Source: Saccharicrinis sp965230625 (GTDB lineage Bacteria; Bacteroidota; Bacteroidia; Bacteroidales; Marinilabiliaceae). Taken from it: 64,000 nt of DNA. The DNA lies in contig CBDDLL010000001.1 of the NCBI GenBank assembly GCA_965230625.1, forward strand, positions 3,720,001 through 3,784,000, written 5' to 3'. Made by a program: the position numbers and the translations under genes. Position 1 is the stretch's first letter, and the number at the start of each line of letters is the position of its first letter. The notes below the pieces were generated by a model, which saw nothing but the letters and a program-made list of their open reading frames with translations, was not told the DNA's origin and did not search any database. Shown one piece after another: positions 47,480-56,892 of the stretch.

Positions 47480-50400
47480 ATGAACTTTATAATACATAGA
47501 AAAGTACTGATAAGCATGTTGTTCGTAGCGCTTACTTTGTTAGGTGTAGTATCGTACAATAACTTAGATATTGAATTAATACCTGATACAGAGTTACCTG
47601 TAATTAATGTTCAAATAGCAGGAGGAACAGAGTCAGATCCTAAATACGTTGAACAAGAGGTAGTGATTCCTTTAGAAGGTGTTATTGGAACACTTGAAGG
47701 TATTGAAAAGATGGAATCCAGAGTTAGGCCGGGGAGTGGGAATATTACCGTTTATTTGAGCAAGGATGTTGACTATAAATTCGCTTACTTAAAATTGGTT
47801 GAGAAGGTAAATTCTTCGCAAGACTTATTACCAGAAGGATATAGAGCTATTGTAAATAAAATAGACTTACAACAGATTTTCAGCCAGTTTATGCAATTAC
47901 AGGTCCTAGGAGAAGGAGATGTAGATAGGGTACGTTCCATAACAGATCAGCGTATTAAAGATAAACTTGAAAGTATCGACGGTGTTGCTGGTATTGAAGT
48001 ATATGGAGGAAGAGAAAAATCTGTTGAAATAACTTTAAATCAGGATAAACTAGAAGCACTTGGTCTAACAGCTTCAGATATCAGGAGTAAAATACAAAAT
48101 AACGAAGGAGAAAAAACATTTGTTGGCAGGGTTGTAGATAAGGGACAATATATGTTCGTAAACACTGAGGGTGAGTATAATACAATTCAGGACTTAGAAG
48201 ATGTTGTTATTAAAGCTGAAGGCCCTGTTTTACTTAGAGATATCGCCCAAATAAATGTAGGTGTAAAAGAACAGACATCCTATAGCAGGGTAAATGCCAA
48301 AGAAGCTGTAACAATCAGTATGGCAAGGGAATCCACGGTTAATCAAATTGAACTCTCAAAAAGAGTAAAGAAAGAAGTAGCTAAACTTAACAATGAGTTA
48401 CTATCAGAAGGAGTAGAAATTGCTATTACCAACAATACGGCTGATACAATGGAAGATAATATCTCTAAAATCATTGATTTGGCTTTGGTTGGAAGTATAT
48501 TGGCTGTTTTTATTCTTTGGATTTTTCTTAAAAACATCCCACTTGTTTCGTTAGTGATGTTATCTATTCCTATTTCGGTGTTTTCTGCATTTAATATTTT
48601 TTATGCATTTGGTATCACTATCAATACGTTAACCTTAATTGGAATTGCTCTTGCGGTAGGAATGCTTATCGACAATAGCATAGTTGTAATGGAAAACATT
48701 TACCGTGTGGCTGTAACCGAAAAAGACAGGGATAAAGCTGTAGTAGTAGGAACCAAGGAAGTTTGGCGTGCTATTTTAGCAGCAACATTAACCACAATTA
48801 CCGTTTTTCTACCTTTTGTTTTCTCTTCTAATTTATACTTTCAGGTAGTTGCAAAAAATATTAGTGTTTCCATTGTTGGAACATTGATTATTTCATTGGC
48901 TGTTGCCTTACTGTTAATTCCTATGATGACACATGGTGTATTGTGGTATGGAAAAGTAAATGTACAAAAACGATTGAGGAGGCTCCCATTACACAATAGG
49001 TTGATACAATCATATCTGGTTTTATTAAAAAATGCACTACGCCTACCTGCTAGAACCATTAATACAGTTGTTGTAGTTTTTTTTATAACAGTTTTGGTAA
49101 GCTTATTAGTAAGCTATCAGGTTAATAAAGAAGTAGAAACTCCAGAATTTGTTGTGGATATAGAACGCCCTTCTGGTTCAACCTTAGATGCTACCGATGT
49201 AATGGTAAAAGAGTTGGAGAAGAGAATTGGAGACATTAGCGAATATGATAAAATTATAAGCCAGGTTTACGAAGAAAAGGCAAATTTAACAATCAAGTTA
49301 AAGGAGGAATATAAAAATAGTTCAGATCGTTCTTTAGGTGAAATAAAAGCAGATATCCAATCCCGATTGTATGGTTTTGATGATTCGGAAATTAGCTTGG
49401 AACAAGGAGGAAGCAGTTCTGGAGGAGGTGGCTTTGGTGATAATCCAGGTGTTGGGATGATGGGAATGTTTGGTATTGGGCAGCAAGAGGAAAGTGTTGT
49501 AATTAAAGGAGAGGACTTTGATAAAATGCTTTTGTTGGCAGAAGATGTCAAATATATTTTGGAAGATAATATGGAAGAGATGAGGTCGGTTCGTATTAGT
49601 GCCGGCTTTCCAAGACCAGAGGTTCATTTGGCATTTAATCCAGGATTAATGAGTTTGTATGGTATTACTCCACAGAATGTTATGTCAGAGTTAACAACAT
49701 TTCGTTCAGAAATTCGATCTGGAGGAATGTTAAGGGTTGATAACGAAGAGTATGATATTGTTTTAAAGGAGGAAAAGCCTTATCAGGAAGAAGAAGAATC
49801 TCCAAAAACATACGATGACTTAAAGCGACTGAATATAAAATCAAATTCTGGTTCTTTAGTGGCACTTAAAGATTTTTCTGATATTATTTATTCCAGTGGA
49901 AGAGCAGAAATACTAAGGGTAAATCAACAAAAAGAGATAACAATTAGATATGCTTTTACTCAGGAAATTAATGATTCAAAATCACTTTTAGAACAAGCAC
50001 GGCAGGATGTTGATGATTTAATTTCAGAATTAAACCTGCCTGCGGGAACTGCCGTTGAGGTAATACACGAAGAAAACCAGTTTGAAGAATTTTACTTTTT
50101 AATTGGGATGGCTTTTGTTTTAATTTTAATGATCCTGGCCTCGGTTTTTGAATCATTTGTAACACCTTTTGTAATGCTGTTTTCAATACCACTAGCAGCA
50201 ATAGGTTCTTTATTGGGATTAATTTTTACTGGAAATTCATGGCTCAACTTAAATACCTTAATAGGTTTTTTAATATTGTTAGGAATTGTAGTTAATAATG
50301 GAATTATTTTAATTGATTACGCCAATATTCTTCGCAAAAAAGGTATGCGGCATTCAAGAGCATTAATGCAAGCAGGAATAGCACGTGTACGACCTATATT

Positions 50401-52234
50401 AATTACTGCAGCAACAACTATTATAGCCATGCTGCCACTAGCCCTGGGAAAAGAAGAATATGTAGGTAGTTTGGGTGCTCCTTTTGCCATAACCGTAATT
50501 GGAGGACTGCTTTTAAGTACCCTGTTAACCCTGGTGTTTATTCCAACATTTAGTTTTGCTTTAGAAACCGCATTATCATGGATTCGATCTTTAAATATTG
50601 AGTATAAAATGATTGTATTTAGCACTTGGATTGTGGGTGTTTTAATGATTCATTTTGTGTTTGATCATACTTTTGTTTGGATGTTAGTGGAGTATTTTGT
50701 AGTAATTGTTGGAGTACCTGCAATTATGTATTTTGTACTAACTAGTTTAAAACAAGCCAAAGCAGAATTAATTAAACCAGGAGAACCTATAACTATTCAA
50801 ATACGAAATGTAGTTAAAGTTTACGATAGGGATAGTCGTTTTGCAAGAGAATGGAAAACAGGGAAAAGATATGGAGCTATAGAACAATCAGAAAAAGGAG
50901 TAAAAAATTATCAGGAGGGTTTGGTTTGGCAGGTTCCTTTATTCGTTTTTTATATTTGGATGACTTGGTTTAATTTAGAATCGGGGCTTTGGAGTTTTGT
51001 TTTTCTGTTTGTAGGTTATTTTATATTTCTTTCATATTTGGCTTATTTAAAACAATGGCCAGATAAAAAAGGAGTGTTTAATCAATTGTTAGGTAATGGA
51101 AGCATTATAAATAAGTTATTTTTATGGGCATACCCAGGTATTACACTTACTTTATTTGCGTTAAAATTTGATAGTATTGCTACAGCTATTGTTTTTGCCT
51201 TAATATGGTATTTAGGTATTTATATTTTTTCAACTGGTAAAAAATTAATAAGCAAAAACATTAATGTAGAAAGGCTTAAAGGACGTTTTGCAGGTATTAG
51301 ACGTACCTGGTATATCTTAGTTCGTTCAATACCTGTTATCGGAAAACAAAAACAACCATTTAAAGCATTAAAAGGAGTTTCGCTAACAATGGAAAGCGGA
51401 ATGATTGGTTTATTAGGTCCTAATGGAGCTGGTAAAACAACCATAATGCGTATTATTTGCGGAATATTAGATCAAAGTTATGGTAAGATTTTTATCAATG
51501 GTTTGGATTCGTTAAAATATCGTGAAGAACTTCAAGGTTTGATTGGTTATCTGCCTCAGGAGTTTGGATCGTATGAAAATATGACTTCTTTTGAGTTCTT
51601 AGATTATATGGCACTGCTTAAAGGATTACGGAATAAGGAGCAAAGATATTCCAGGGTAGAATATGTGTTAAAAGCCGTTCACATGTGGGAGAGAAAGGAT
51701 AATACAATTGGTTCTTTTTCAGGAGGTATGAAACAACGTATTGGTATTGCTCAAATTATGCTTCATTTACCACGTATATTGGTGGTTGATGAACCAACAG
51801 CAGGACTTGATCCTCGAGAGAGAATTCGTTTTCGTAACCTATTGGTTGAATTAAGTAGGGATAGAATAGTTATTTTCTCCACTCACATCATTGAGGATAT
51901 TTCGAGCTCATGTAATCAGGTGGCTGTGTTAAAAAAAGGAGAACTAAAATATTGGGGTAAACCATCTGAATTATCACAAGTTACTCAAGGTAAAGTTTGG
52001 ATATTTGATATTCCAACTAATGAGTTTGAACAAGTAAATAAGCAATATCAAGTAGTACATCATATTGGAAAGGGAACAACTGTAAGAGTAAGGGTACTTT
52101 CCGAACAAAAACCGGTTGAAGAAGCGGAACAAGTCCATTCTAGTTTAGAAGATTCGTACCTTTGGTTATTGCGTAATCAAAAGGATTTGGCTAGGAGTGA
52201 AAAAAATGAGAAAGAATTAGAGAATCAGTTTTAA
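47480..52234 (+). CDS. RND efflux permease fused to an ABC ATPase, with a membrane domain inserted in the ATPase
   Basis: The 1584-residue protein has a complete RND pump at residues 1 to about 1030: first helix, IDNSIVVMEN in helix 4 with Asp398, a Gly-rich loop near 640-660, and GIVVNNGIILIDYAN in the second half. Two more helices (about 1045-1090) follow. At 1106-1116 an ABC first strand appears (IQIRNVVKVYD). It is interrupted by about 170 residues with roughly four helices (1150-1255). The ATPase then resumes: KALKGVSLTMES, Walker A GPNGAGKT (1313-1320), signature SGGMKQR (1414-1420), Walker B VVDEPTAGLD (Asp1437, Glu1438) and switch STHIIED. All ATPase motifs are intact. I know of no standard RND protein with this architecture. 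No stop or frameshift breaks it. Confidence 0.9.
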   Translation: MNFIIHRKVLISMLFVALTLLGVVSYNNLDIELIPDTELPVINVQIAGGTESDPKYVEQEVVIPLEGVIGTLEGIEKMESRVRPGSGNITVYLSKDVDYKFAYLKLVEKVNSSQDLLPEGYRAIVNKIDLQQIFSQFMQLQVLGEGDVDRVRSITDQRIKDKLESIDGVAGIEVYGGREKSVEITLNQDKLEALGLTASDIRSKIQNNEGEKTFVGRVVDKGQYMFVNTEGEYNTIQDLEDVVIKAEGPVLLRDIAQINVGVKEQTSYSRVNAKEAVTISMARESTVNQIELSKRVKKEVAKLNNELLSEGVEIAITNNTADTMEDNISKIIDLALVGSILAVFILWIFLKNIPLVSLVMLSIPISVFSAFNIFYAFGITINTLTLIGIALAVGMLIDNSIVVMENIYRVAVTEKDRDKAVVVGTKEVWRAILAATLTTITVFLPFVFSSNLYFQVVAKNISVSIVGTLIISLAVALLLIPMMTHGVLWYGKVNVQKRLRRLPLHNRLIQSYLVLLKNALRLPARTINTVVVVFFITVLVSLLVSYQVNKEVETPEFVVDIERPSGSTLDATDVMVKELEKRIGDISEYDKIISQVYEEKANLTIKLKEEYKNSSDRSLGEIKADIQSRLYGFDDSEISLEQGGSSSGGGGFGDNPGVGMMGMFGIGQQEESVVIKGEDFDKMLLLAEDVKYILEDNMEEMRSVRISAGFPRPEVHLAFNPGLMSLYGITPQNVMSELTTFRSEIRSGGMLRVDNEEYDIVLKEEKPYQEEEESPKTYDDLKRLNIKSNSGSLVALKDFSDIIYSSGRAEILRVNQQKEITIRYAFTQEINDSKSLLEQARQDVDDLISELNLPAGTAVEVIHEENQFEEFYFLIGMAFVLILMILASVFESFVTPFVMLFSIPLAAIGSLLGLIFTGNSWLNLNTLIGFLILLGIVVNNGIILIDYANILRKKGMRHSRALMQAGIARVRPILITAATTIIAMLPLALGKEEYVGSLGAPFAITVIGGLLLSTLLTLVFIPTFSFALETALSWIRSLNIEYKMIVFSTWIVGVLMIHFVFDHTFVWMLVEYFVVIVGVPAIMYFVLTSLKQAKAELIKPGEPITIQIRNVVKVYDRDSRFAREWKTGKRYGAIEQSEKGVKNYQEGLVWQVPLFVFYIWMTWFNLESGLWSFVFLFVGYFIFLSYLAYLKQWPDKKGVFNQLLGNGSIINKLFLWAYPGITLTLFALKFDSIATAIVFALIWYLGIYIFSTGKKLISKNINVERLKGRFAGIRRTWYILVRSIPVIGKQKQPFKALKGVSLTMESGMIGLLGPNGAGKTTIMRIICGILDQSYGKIFINGLDSLKYREELQGLIGYLPQEFGSYENMTSFEFLDYMALLKGLRNKEQRYSRVEYVLKAVHMWERKDNTIGSFSGGMKQRIGIAQIMLHLPRILVVDEPTAGLDPRERIRFRNLLVELSRDRIVIFSTHIIEDISSSCNQVAVLKKGELKYWGKPSELSQVTQGKVWIFDIPTNEFEQVNKQYQVVHHIGKGTTVRVRVLSEQKPVEEAEQVHSSLEDSYLWLLRNQKDLARSEKNEKELENQF

Positions 52235-52302
52235 TTGAAGTTTACATAATATGAATTTCTGATTTTTTACGATGATGATGTTGTTAATGAAAATAAAAAG
52301 AG

Positions 52303-52653
52303 ATGCTGAATTATAATTTTAATAGAATTTTTAAAGCCAGAGGAATAGAAAAGCCACATGCTTATTTACGAAAAGCAGGTTTTTCGGTAAACTTTGCTAC
52401 AAAAATAAAAAATAACAATATTAAAAGAATTGAATTAAAGGAATTAGAGAAGCTTTGCCTTTTACTGCGTTGTACACCCAATGATTTTATGGAATGGACT
52501 CCTGAATCAAATACAGATATTAGCGATAAACATCCTATGAACAAGCTTAAAAAACCAGAGCAAGAAGTAGATTTTGTTAAAACATTGAATGAAGTTCCTA
52601 TAGGTCAGTTAGAAGAGTTGGAGCGTATTTTAAAAGAGCATTTAGGTAAGTAG
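52303..52653 (+). CDS. Small XRE/Cro-type helix-turn-helix regulator
   Basis: The 116-residue protein has a Cro/CI-type HTH in its first 70 residues: YNFNRIFKARGIEKPHAYLR, then KAGFSVNFATKIKNNNIKRI and ELEKLCLLLRCTPNDFMEWT. The last phrase is typical of the small HTH_26 group, which acts alone or as an antitoxin-like repressor. The C-terminal 45 residues (VPIGQLEELERILKEHLGK) may dimerise. It lies 68 bases after the RND-ABC gene on the same strand and could regulate the efflux block. Confidence 0.8.
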   Translation: MLNYNFNRIFKARGIEKPHAYLRKAGFSVNFATKIKNNNIKRIELKELEKLCLLLRCTPNDFMEWTPESNTDISDKHPMNKLKKPEQEVDFVKTLNEVPIGQLEELERILKEHLGK

Positions 52654-52736
52654 GATTCACTTAAGTCGTTATTATATTATAACTAAAACTAATAAAGAAG
52701 AAATACATAAGTCGATATTGAAAGCATATTTGTAAA

Positions 52737-53795
52737 ATGACTGTAAAAAAAAGATATGATTCTGAATATACCCAATGGCTTGGAGGGCTTAAGGATAGGA
52801 TTAAGAGAACACAAATAAAAGCAGCTCTTTCTGCCAATAAAGAGGTTATTTTTCTATACTGGGAAATAGGAAAAGAATTGTATGAAAAGCAAGAAAATGA
52901 AGGGTGGGGCAATTCCGTTGTTGATAATCTGGAGAAAGACTTAACAGCAGAATTTCCTGATTTAAAAGGTTTTTCAAGACGTAATCTGTTTTATATGAAA
53001 GGATTTTATTCATTCTATAAAACAGATTTTATAAAAGTGCAACAGCTTGTTGCACAAATTCCATGGGGACATAATATTTTGATTTATAGTAAGTCAAAAA
53101 ATATTGAAGAGGCACTTTTTTATCTTTCTGAGACAATTGAGAACAATTGGTCAAGAGCCATATTAGATATGCAAATTGGAACAGATTTGTATTCAAGACA
53201 GGGTAAAGCCATTACAAATTTTACAAAAACATTACCCACTCCAGAATCAGATTTAGCAACTCAAACTTTAAAAGATCCATATTTGTTTGATTTTCTTACA
53301 TTAAGGAAGGATGCTGACGAAAAAAGTATTGAAGAACAACTAACAAAACATATTACTAAATTTTTACTAGAATTAGGGACTGGTTTTGCGTTTATTGGTA
53401 GACAGTATAAACTAGAGATTGGAGATAAAGACTTTTTTATTGATTTATTATTTTATCATACCAAACTAAGATGTTATATAGTAGTTGAGCTGAAAGCAAA
53501 GAGTTTTAAACCTGAATTTGCAGGCAAGCTTAGTTTTTATTTGTCCGCAGTTGATGATAAATTGAAAACAGAATCTGATACTCCAACAATTGGAATTGTT
53601 CTTTGTAGAGAGAAAAATAAAATTGAAGTAGAGTATGCATTAAGAGGAATTTCACAACCGATTGGAGTTGCAGAATATCAATTAAGCAAAGCAATACCTG
53701 AGGATATAAGAAGTGATTTACCCACAATTGAAGAAATTGAAAAAGAATTGGCTATAACATTGAAAAAGAGCGATAGAAAAGAAAGTGAAACTTAG
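52737..53795 (+). CDS. YhcG/DUF1016-type PD-(D/E)XK nuclease domain protein
   Basis: The 352-residue protein has the DUF1016 N-terminal domain (YTQWLGGLKDRIKRTQIKAA, FLYWEIGKELYEKQE, FSRRNLFYMKGFY, QIPWGHNILI) and a PD-(D/E)XK nuclease-like C-terminus (FFIDLLFYH with Asp, then CYIVVELKAK with the ExK pair). Family members are often found beside restriction or mobile-element genes and are thought to act on DNA, but here no such partner is present. Its position between the efflux block and an ABC-2 permease suggests insertion into the locus. Confidence 0.88.
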   Translation: MTVKKRYDSEYTQWLGGLKDRIKRTQIKAALSANKEVIFLYWEIGKELYEKQENEGWGNSVVDNLEKDLTAEFPDLKGFSRRNLFYMKGFYSFYKTDFIKVQQLVAQIPWGHNILIYSKSKNIEEALFYLSETIENNWSRAILDMQIGTDLYSRQGKAITNFTKTLPTPESDLATQTLKDPYLFDFLTLRKDADEKSIEEQLTKHITKFLLELGTGFAFIGRQYKLEIGDKDFFIDLLFYHTKLRCYIVVELKAKSFKPEFAGKLSFYLSAVDDKLKTESDTPTIGIVLCREKNKIEVEYALRGISQPIGVAEYQLSKAIPEDIRSDLPTIEEIEKELAITLKKSDRKESET

Positions 53796-53906
53796 AATCC
53801 TGCATTTAGTTTTACCAAGACTTAAAACAAATAGGCAGGAAGTAATTACGTTCCTATTATATGATTGTAAAAGAAGGATTAGAATAAAAAATAAGAATTA
53901 CATTTC

Positions 53907-54599
53907 ATGCAGAATCTATTAAATATAGTTAAGTATAACTTAAAAATCATATTCGGTAACCGCTTTATATATTTTTTAGGGGCTTCTCTAATATTTTATT
54001 TTATAATTACTGGAATTGCTCTGTTTTCAAGTGGTTTAATTGATGTGTCGGATGTTTATGACATGCTAATTTTTCCAGGAGTTCTTTTAATGTTTTTTCC
54101 AACTACATTTGGTATTCAAACCGATGAGGATGCAAGGATTCTGGAAATATTATTTGGTATACCTAATTATCGATATAAAGTATGGTTGATAAGGTTAGCT
54201 ATTATATTTGTAATGGTATTTGTAATTATTACCATATTGGCTTTTCTCAATAATTATATATTAGTTGAATTGCCTGTTTTAGAGATGAGTTCGCATATAA
54301 TTGTTGTTCTTATTTTATTTGGCACACTTGGATTTTTGTTTAGTACAATTGTAAAAAATGGTAACGGAACAGCTGTAATAATGGTTATAATAGGTTTGGG
54401 TTTATGGTTTCTTCATGGCGTTAATAATATTTCAAAATGGAATGTATTTTTAAATCCATTTATAACAGAAACCAGAGTAAGCGAATCAGTCTTTAGAACA
54501 ATGCTTATTCAAAATAGGTTAATCATCATTTCAGTTTCAATAGGTGCTGTTCTTTGGGGATTAATTAATTTACAACGCAGAGAGAAGTTTATAAAGTAA
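53907..54599 (+). CDS. ABC-2-type membrane permease without its own ATPase
   Basis: The 230-residue protein has six membrane helices with short loops. It starts LLNIVKYNLKIIFGNRFIYF and has the coupling-type loop DEDARILEILFGIPNYRYKV, which fits ABC-2 permeases of the gliding/ABC-export type. No ATPase gene is adjacent. The nearest ATPase domains are those at 37287 and at the C-terminus of the RND fusion, 1.7 kb upstream. I infer that it may use one of them. A pentapeptide-repeat gene follows by 33 bases. Confidence 0.7.
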   Translation: MQNLLNIVKYNLKIIFGNRFIYFLGASLIFYFIITGIALFSSGLIDVSDVYDMLIFPGVLLMFFPTTFGIQTDEDARILEILFGIPNYRYKVWLIRLAIIFVMVFVIITILAFLNNYILVELPVLEMSSHIIVVLILFGTLGFLFSTIVKNGNGTAVIMVIIGLGLWFLHGVNNISKWNVFLNPFITETRVSESVFRTMLIQNRLIIISVSIGAVLWGLINLQRREKFIK

Positions 54600-54632
54600 A
54601 AGTAAATAAGGTTTTAGAAATTAACTCATATA

Positions 54633-55199
54633 ATGTCAGGTAATTACCAAGTAAGTCAGGAGTTTAAAGATTTAACTATAGAAGATTTGCCTAAAGGTGA
54701 ATACGAAGATTGTGTTTTTACAAATTGTATTTTTTCCGAAGGAGATTTATCCGATTATATTTTTGTAGAATGTGAATTTAAACAATGCGACTTAAGTAAT
54801 ACAAAGTTGGTAGAAACAGCTTTTAGAGATGTTACATTTGAAAGTTGTAAAATGATGGGATTACATTTTGATGTATGTAATACCTTTTTACTCTCATTTA
54901 AATTTAACAATTGCGTACTTAACTATTCCTCTTTTTACCAGTTAAAAATTAAAAAGGTAGATTTTTCTAATTGTAAATTGTCAGAAGTAGATTTTACCGA
55001 AGCTGATTTAGAAGGAGCTAAGTTTTATCAATGTGATTTAGGAGCTTCAGTTTTTCAGCAGACTAATTTAAATAAAGTGGATTTTAAAACTGCTGTAAAT
55101 TTTTCAATCGATCCCGAATTAAATTCATTAAGCAAAGCAAAGTTTTCATCCCTAACATTAGCCGGTTTATTAGATAAATACAATATCCTTATTGAATAA
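54633..55199 (+). CDS. Pentapeptide-repeat protein
   Basis: The 188-residue protein consists mainly of five-residue repeats of the A(D/N)LXX type: FTNCIFSEGDLSDYIFVECE, then FKQCDLSNTKL, CKMMGLHFDVC and VDFTEADLEGAKFYQCDLGA. Such proteins fold as right-handed quadrilateral helices. Some of this family (Qnr, McbG) protect gyrase from inhibitors. Whether this one does is not visible, and many family members have no known role. It is tightly linked to the ABC-2 permease gene. Confidence 0.85.
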   Translation: MSGNYQVSQEFKDLTIEDLPKGEYEDCVFTNCIFSEGDLSDYIFVECEFKQCDLSNTKLVETAFRDVTFESCKMMGLHFDVCNTFLLSFKFNNCVLNYSSFYQLKIKKVDFSNCKLSEVDFTEADLEGAKFYQCDLGASVFQQTNLNKVDFKTAVNFSIDPELNSLSKAKFSSLTLAGLLDKYNILIE

Positions 55200-55248
55200 A
55201 GTGATATATTTGTCAACTGTTTTAACCCATCACAGTTGAAGTTCAGGT

Positions 55249-56892
55249 ATGGAGAATAAAAAGATTGGCATAGGATTATTTATTGCTGCTTTAATTGTTT
55301 ATGTAATAGGTCTTTTCCCCGAAGTAGGTATTGATTCAGGTAAATATGCTGCAATAAGTCGCATTATGTTTGAAAGCGGCGATTGGATGAACCCGCAGTT
55401 AAATGGAAACCCATATATTCATAAACCGCATCTTATTTTTTGGCTAAGTACTATTTCATTTCATGTATTTGGAATGTCGCTTTTTGCATTTAAACTACCA
55501 ACATTGTTATTCTCAATTGCAAGTGTTATTGCCTTGTACCGCATGACTAAGCTTTACTATGGAGAACAAACTGGGTTAATGGCAGCGTTAATGTATGCTA
55601 CATCAGAAATGATGTTTTTATATCATAACGACCTTCATACAGATGCATTATTAACAGCAAACGTAGTAATAGGAGTATCATTTATAGCTCATTTTTTACA
55701 TAACAAAAGAGCAATAAATTTCATACTGGGTTTTGTTTTTATTGGTTTAGCTATGATAACCAAGGGACCAATTGGACTAGCTGTTGCAGTTTTTGCCATT
55801 GGAGGACATTTAGTACTTAAAAAAGATTGGAAAAATGTATTTAATCCGATATGGTTGTTGGCTTTCCCTATTTTAGGATTAGTTTTATATCCAACCTTAA
55901 AATCTAATTATAATAATTTTGGATGGGAAGGGATTGAATTCTTTTTTTGGTCGAATAATGTAGGTAGGATACAAGGTGCCTACAATAAAGGTGGAGCAGT
56001 GGATGGTGATATGAGCTTCTACTTGCACACAATGATTTACATTTATCTACCATGGTCGTTTTTTGCGTTTATTACCTTTGGAAATCACATTAAAAGAATA
56101 TTTGTAGAAAAGGGAGTAACAAGGTTTAAACGACCAGAATACTTGACATATGCAGTTACTATTGTTTATACTTTAATTTTATCAGTAGCAAGTCAAAAAG
56201 CTCCTCATTATTTTTACCCTATTACACCTTTTTTGTCGATTATAGTAGCGCAATTTGTATATAAAGGAATTGTAGAAAATAAGAACAGGAAATTAGGAAA
56301 ATGGCTTCTGGGTGCACGAAATCTTATGTTGGTCATAGTATGGTTAGTAACAGTTTTAATACTAACATTTATTTTCAGAACAGGTAATTTATTAATTTGG
56401 ATTCCGGTTGTATTAGGATTAGCTGTTGCAATTTACTTTATTCGACCACAAATGCAGTTATATCATAGGTTAATTGTTCCATTGGTTATCTCATCAATAG
56501 TACTAAATTTTATTTTAAATGCCCATTTTATACCAACGGCTTTTCAATATCACGGAGGAATAAGGGCAAGCGAAGCATATAGCAATATAGCAAAGGAAGA
56601 TGAAGATCTTTATACATATAAATACAAGCAATTTGATCCATATTATTACCCATCAAAAATATCCTTGTCTTTTAGGCAAAAAGAGGATTTTGAAAAAGTA
56701 ATAAACAATAATAACTATTGGGTAATAACAAATGAAGAAGGCTATGAAGATATCAAGCAGATGATTCCTGATAGGATTAATTACGAAAAGGCATTTCCAC
56801 ATAGATTAATATCAAGAATGTCTGGGGAATTTTTAAATCCTGCAACCCGCGAAAAATCCTTAAAAAAAGTATATTTGCTAAAAATTAAATAA
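55249..56892 (+). CDS. ArnT-like (GT39/GT83) membrane glycosyltransferase
   Basis: The 547-residue protein has about eleven membrane helices and the PMT/ArnT signature in its first loop: EVGIDSGKYAAISRIMFESG, then DWMNPQLNGNPYIHKPHLIF. These correspond to the acidic and HKPHLIFW-type donor motifs of transferases using polyprenyl-linked sugars. A periplasmic C-terminal part follows. It probably moves a sugar from an undecaprenyl or dolichyl-like carrier onto lipid A, protein or glycan at the periplasmic face. The GT2 gene 397 bases downstream makes such carrier-linked sugars, supporting a joint role. Confidence 0.88.
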   Translation: MENKKIGIGLFIAALIVYVIGLFPEVGIDSGKYAAISRIMFESGDWMNPQLNGNPYIHKPHLIFWLSTISFHVFGMSLFAFKLPTLLFSIASVIALYRMTKLYYGEQTGLMAALMYATSEMMFLYHNDLHTDALLTANVVIGVSFIAHFLHNKRAINFILGFVFIGLAMITKGPIGLAVAVFAIGGHLVLKKDWKNVFNPIWLLAFPILGLVLYPTLKSNYNNFGWEGIEFFFWSNNVGRIQGAYNKGGAVDGDMSFYLHTMIYIYLPWSFFAFITFGNHIKRIFVEKGVTRFKRPEYLTYAVTIVYTLILSVASQKAPHYFYPITPFLSIIVAQFVYKGIVENKNRKLGKWLLGARNLMLVIVWLVTVLILTFIFRTGNLLIWIPVVLGLAVAIYFIRPQMQLYHRLIVPLVISSIVLNFILNAHFIPTAFQYHGGIRASEAYSNIAKEDEDLYTYKYKQFDPYYYPSKISLSFRQKEDFEKVINNNNYWVITNEEGYEDIKQMIPDRINYEKAFPHRLISRMSGEFLNPATREKSLKKVYLLKIK

